A stretch of 22,001 nt of DNA, taken from NCBI GenBank assembly GCA_019310195.1, contig JAFDET010000081.1, forward strand, positions 1-22,001. The letters are read 5' to 3'. Of this stretch, positions 19,979-22,001 are shown piece by piece. A program made the position numbers and the translations under genes. The notes beneath the pieces were generated by a model, which was not told the DNA's origin, did no database searches, and worked only from the letters and a program-made list of their open reading frames with translations. The DNA comes from Deltaproteobacteria bacterium. Its GTDB lineage: Bacteria > Myxococcota_A > UBA9160 > JAFDET01. Position 1 is the stretch's first letter, and the number at the start of each line of letters is the position of its first letter.

Positions 19979-21091
19979 CTAGCGGCCGCGCCCGTATTCC
20001 TCCAGGAATTCGCGACGGAACTCGGCGAAGCCGCCCGCCAGCACCGCCTCGCGCGAGCGCACCATGAGCCGCTGGTAGAAGCGCAGGTTGTGCACGGTGG
20101 CCAGCACCGCTGAGAGCACCTCGTTGGCCTGGAAGAGGTGGTGCAGGTAGGCGCGGCTGAACCCGGCGGTGCAGGTATCGCAGTCGCAGGACGGGTCGAT
20201 GGGATAGGCATCGCGGCGGTAGCGCCGATGGGTGAGGCGGATACGCCCGCGCGCCGTGAACACGCTGGCGGAGCGCGCGAAGCGCGTGGGGATTACGCAG
20301 TCGAAGAGGTCCATCCCGTAGCCCACCGCCGCCAGCAGGTCCTCGGGCAGGCCCACGCCCATCAGGTAGCGAGGGCGGTCTTCGGGAAGCATGGGCGCCG
20401 TGCACTCGGTGATCTGGCACATCAGCTCGTGGCCCTCCCCCACAGAGACGCCGCCGATGGCGTAGCCGGGCAGATCCAGCGCGACCAGCTCCCGGGCGCA
20501 CTGCTGCCGCAGCTCCGGGTAGGTGCTGCCCTGCACGATGCCGAACAGGGCTTGATCCGGACGCGCGTGGGCGCGCAGGCAGCGCTCGATCCAGAGCAGC
20601 GTGCGGCGCACGCCGATGCGCGCCAGGGACTCGTCGGCCGGGTACGGCGTGCATTCGTCGAAGGCCATGATCACGTCGGCCCCCAGTGCGTTCTGGATCT
20701 CTATGGAGCGCTCCGGCGTCAGCTCCATCTCGCTTCCGTCCAGCTCGTTCTTGAAGCGCACGCCGCGATCGCGGATCTCCTTGTTGGGCAGCGAGAAGAC
20801 CTGGAAGCCGCCGCTATCGGTCAGGATGGGCCCGTCCCAGCCCATGAAGGTGTGCAGGCCGCCCAGCTTGGCGACCAGGCCCTCGCCGGGCCGCAGCGCC
20901 AGGTGGTAGGTGTTGGCCAACACGATGCGGGCGCCGGTGCGGCGCACCTGCTCCGGCGTGACCGCACGCACCGCCCCCTGGGTGCCGACGGGCATGAAGC
21001 TGGGCGTCTCCACCTCGCCGTGGGGCGTGTGGAAGGTGCCCGCACGGGCCAGTCCCGAGCGCGCCTCGAGGCTGTAGGAAAAGCCGTTCAC
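19979..21091 (-). CDS. tgt: tRNA-guanine transglycosylase (Tgt)
   Basis: A 370-residue tRNA-guanine transglycosylase, which replaces G34 with preQ1 in queuosine tRNAs (Tyr, His, Asp, Asn). The TIM-barrel features are LTDSGGFQVFSL (general-acid Asp92), ECTPYPADES, FGIVQGSTYPELR, GYAIGGVSVGE and the nucleophile Asp264 in MDLFDCVIPTR. Zinc ligands are C302, C304, C307 (PSCDCDTC) and H334 (TVHNLRFY). The segment after PTR reads FARSASVFTARGRIRL instead of the common NARNGTLF form, while the zinc site is intact. The start is GTG 21091; no ATG fits better. Queuosine synthesis genes are not in the window. It lies 24 bp after the DUF2207 gene and 13 bp before ychF. Confidence 0.95.
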   Translation of the reverse strand: MNGFSYSLEARSGLARAGTFHTPHGEVETPSFMPVGTQGAVRAVTPEQVRRTGARIVLANTYHLALRPGEGLVAKLGGLHTFMGWDGPILTDSGGFQVFSLPNKEIRDRGVRFKNELDGSEMELTPERSIEIQNALGADVIMAFDECTPYPADESLARIGVRRTLLWIERCLRAHARPDQALFGIVQGSTYPELRQQCARELVALDLPGYAIGGVSVGEGHELMCQITECTAPMLPEDRPRYLMGVGLPEDLLAAVGYGMDLFDCVIPTRFARSASVFTARGRIRLTHRRYRRDAYPIDPSCDCDTCTAGFSRAYLHHLFQANEVLSAVLATVHNLRFYQRLMVRSREAVLAGGFAEFRREFLEEYGRGR

Positions 21092-21115
21092 CCGGGGAGA
21101 CTAGCCCTTGGGGAG

Positions 21116-22001
21116 CTACCAGCTTCCGCCGCCGCCGCCGCCCATGCCCCCGCCGCTGAAGCCCCCGCCCCCGCTGAACCCGCTCGACCCCGACCCCCCC
21201 CGCGGCTGCGAGGCGAGGGTGCGGCCGATGGTGCCGAGCCCGCGCCCCACGTCCGAGACGAAGTGGCGGGGGTGGAAGTCCGCGTAGCCGTCCGCGCTGA
21301 CGTACCAGCTCGGCGGCTGCCGGTAGATCTCCGCGAAGGCGTCGGCCCAGGCGTCGCCCACGCCGAGCACCACGGCGAAGGGCAGCACGCGCTCGAAGGT
21401 CTCCGACGTCATGCCGCCCATCCGCGCCAGGCGATCGGCATCCACGCGGCTGACGAACTCCTGGAAGCCGAGGATCTCCTGGTAGGCGCGACGTCCCTTG
21501 CGGGTGCGCCGCGGCATGGCCCCGGCGAAGGCCAGGATCAGCAGGCCGCAGGCGGCGAGCGCGACGACGCCCGCGATGCCGACGAACGGGGCCCCGGCGA
21601 AGACGAACGATCCAAACAAGACCACACCTCCGAACACCCGCCAGCGCCGCTTCACCTTGTCGGGGGCGGCGGCGAAGTAGCGTCCGGCTCCGGAGAGCTG
21701 GCTGTAGAGCTTCTTCTTGATCCCGGGCAGGTTCTCGTAGAACTCGTTGCGGAGCGACGAGATCAGTACGTCGCCGCCGTCCTCGAAGAGGCCACTGTGC
21801 AGCTTCTGCTCGTGACCCTTGAGCTCCGCGTCGGCGGACTTCTTGCGGCGCAGCCGGTAGTCCTTGTTCGTGAAGAAGAGGAACTGCCGGCTCTCGACTT
21901 CCTCGATCACCAGGTAGCCGCGCACCGCCAGGTCGAGGATCGTGGCGGTGACGTCCTCCAGATCGGCGCTCTCGTCGGCCAGCACGCCCACCTCGGCCGG
22001 G
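21116..22001 (-). CDS. DUF2207-family membrane protein, C-terminal part (cut by window edge)
   Basis: The C-terminal ~295 residues of a DUF2207-type membrane protein; the frame runs off the right edge, so the N-terminal signal and beta-rich domain are missing. It opens with PAEVGVLADESADLEDVTATILDLAVRGYLVIEE, the winged-helix-like segment typical of this family after the first membrane anchor. Two hydrophobic segments (VVLFGSFVFAGAPFVGIAGVVALAACGLLILAF, spanning about 124-158 counted from GTG 21991) follow. The C-terminal soluble region (YQEILGFQEFVSRVDADRLAR) ends in a Gly/Ser-rich low-complexity tail with a terminal GGSW, as in many DUF2207 and TPM-like proteins. The function is unestablished. 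It probably begins the transcription unit continuing into tgt. Confidence 0.85.
   Translation of the reverse strand, partial: PAEVGVLADESADLEDVTATILDLAVRGYLVIEEVESRQFLFFTNKDYRLRRKKSADAELKGHEQKLHSGLFEDGGDVLISSLRNEFYENLPGIKKKLYSQLSGAGRYFAAAPDKVKRRWRVFGGVVLFGSFVFAGAPFVGIAGVVALAACGLLILAFAGAMPRRTRKGRRAYQEILGFQEFVSRVDADRLARMGGMTSETFERVLPFAVVLGVGDAWADAFAEIYRQPPSWYVSADGYADFHPRHFVSDVGRGLGTIGRTLASQPRGGSGSSGFSGGGGFSGGGMGGGGGGSW

Noticed and set aside
19966..20211. Longer N terminus for ychF
   Set aside because: It would lie within tgt; the canonical MALRCGIVGLPNVGKS start is at 19965.

Overview
The window is very GC-rich (roughly 70% by eye), densely packed chromosomal DNA with short gaps and many 1-4 bp start/stop overlaps. 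Gene content is core-metabolic: ferrous iron uptake, molybdenum cofactor synthesis, tRNA modification, nitrogen two-component control, thiamine, citrate synthases, a Coq4 homologue, RNase HI, YchF and Tgt. A Coq4 homologue, an ntrBC pair downstream of dusB, lipoprotein signals and a periplasmic thioredoxin with CcdA point to a Gram-negative, respiring, proteobacterial-type organism. A free-living deltaproteobacterial or myxobacterial-type lineage, possibly known only from a metagenome, would fit, but the sequence alone does not fix the taxon. I see no prophage, CRISPR array, transposase, rRNA or tRNA.

Layout. 1-3408: the end of feoB, a serine beta-lactamase-fold hydrolase (+), then mobA and moeA (-; moeA is transcribed first). 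3508-8959 (+): an unbroken run dusB-ntrB-ntrC-thiE-CNT nucleoside transporter, with junctions of +1, -4, -4 and -4 bp. 9061-10313 (+): a secreted thioredoxin overlapping a CcdA-type electron transporter. 10371-13009: an exported metallo-beta-lactamase-fold hydrolase (-), coq4 (+) and a TauE/SafE permease (-). 13157-15591: a citrate synthase (-) divergent from a citrate synthase fused to an N-terminal helix-turn-helix (+). 15592-18395 (+): a membrane protein, a DUF192 lipoprotein, an EVE-domain protein, a 5'-truncated acyl-CoA thioesterase, a small NTF2-like lipoprotein and a nitroreductase-family protein, all continuous with the HTH-citrate synthase gene. 18368-22001 (-): DUF2207 protein, tgt, ychF and rnhA in one transcription direction.

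Most interesting region. The 77-bp gap between the two citrate synthase genes holds a 32-bp dyad made of four TTGA/TCAA half-sites. It overlaps a near-consensus promoter for each gene, and the promoter for the HTH fusion predicts an essentially leaderless transcript. The HTH fusion keeps the His/His/Asp catalytic set, whereas the stand-alone enzyme has Glu at the catalytic Asp position. This suggests a citrate-synthase-fold regulator that senses acetyl-CoA, oxaloacetate or citrate and controls itself, its paralogue and perhaps the downstream genes.

Two non-coding elements also stand out. Two related palindromes with compensatory base-pair changes sit immediately after the stop codons in both of the open convergent gaps (10317-10347 and 12206-12238). 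A 164-bp structured element with 22-bp terminal inverted repeats (20/22 matching) lies at 12995-13158, between the citrate synthase and permease genes.
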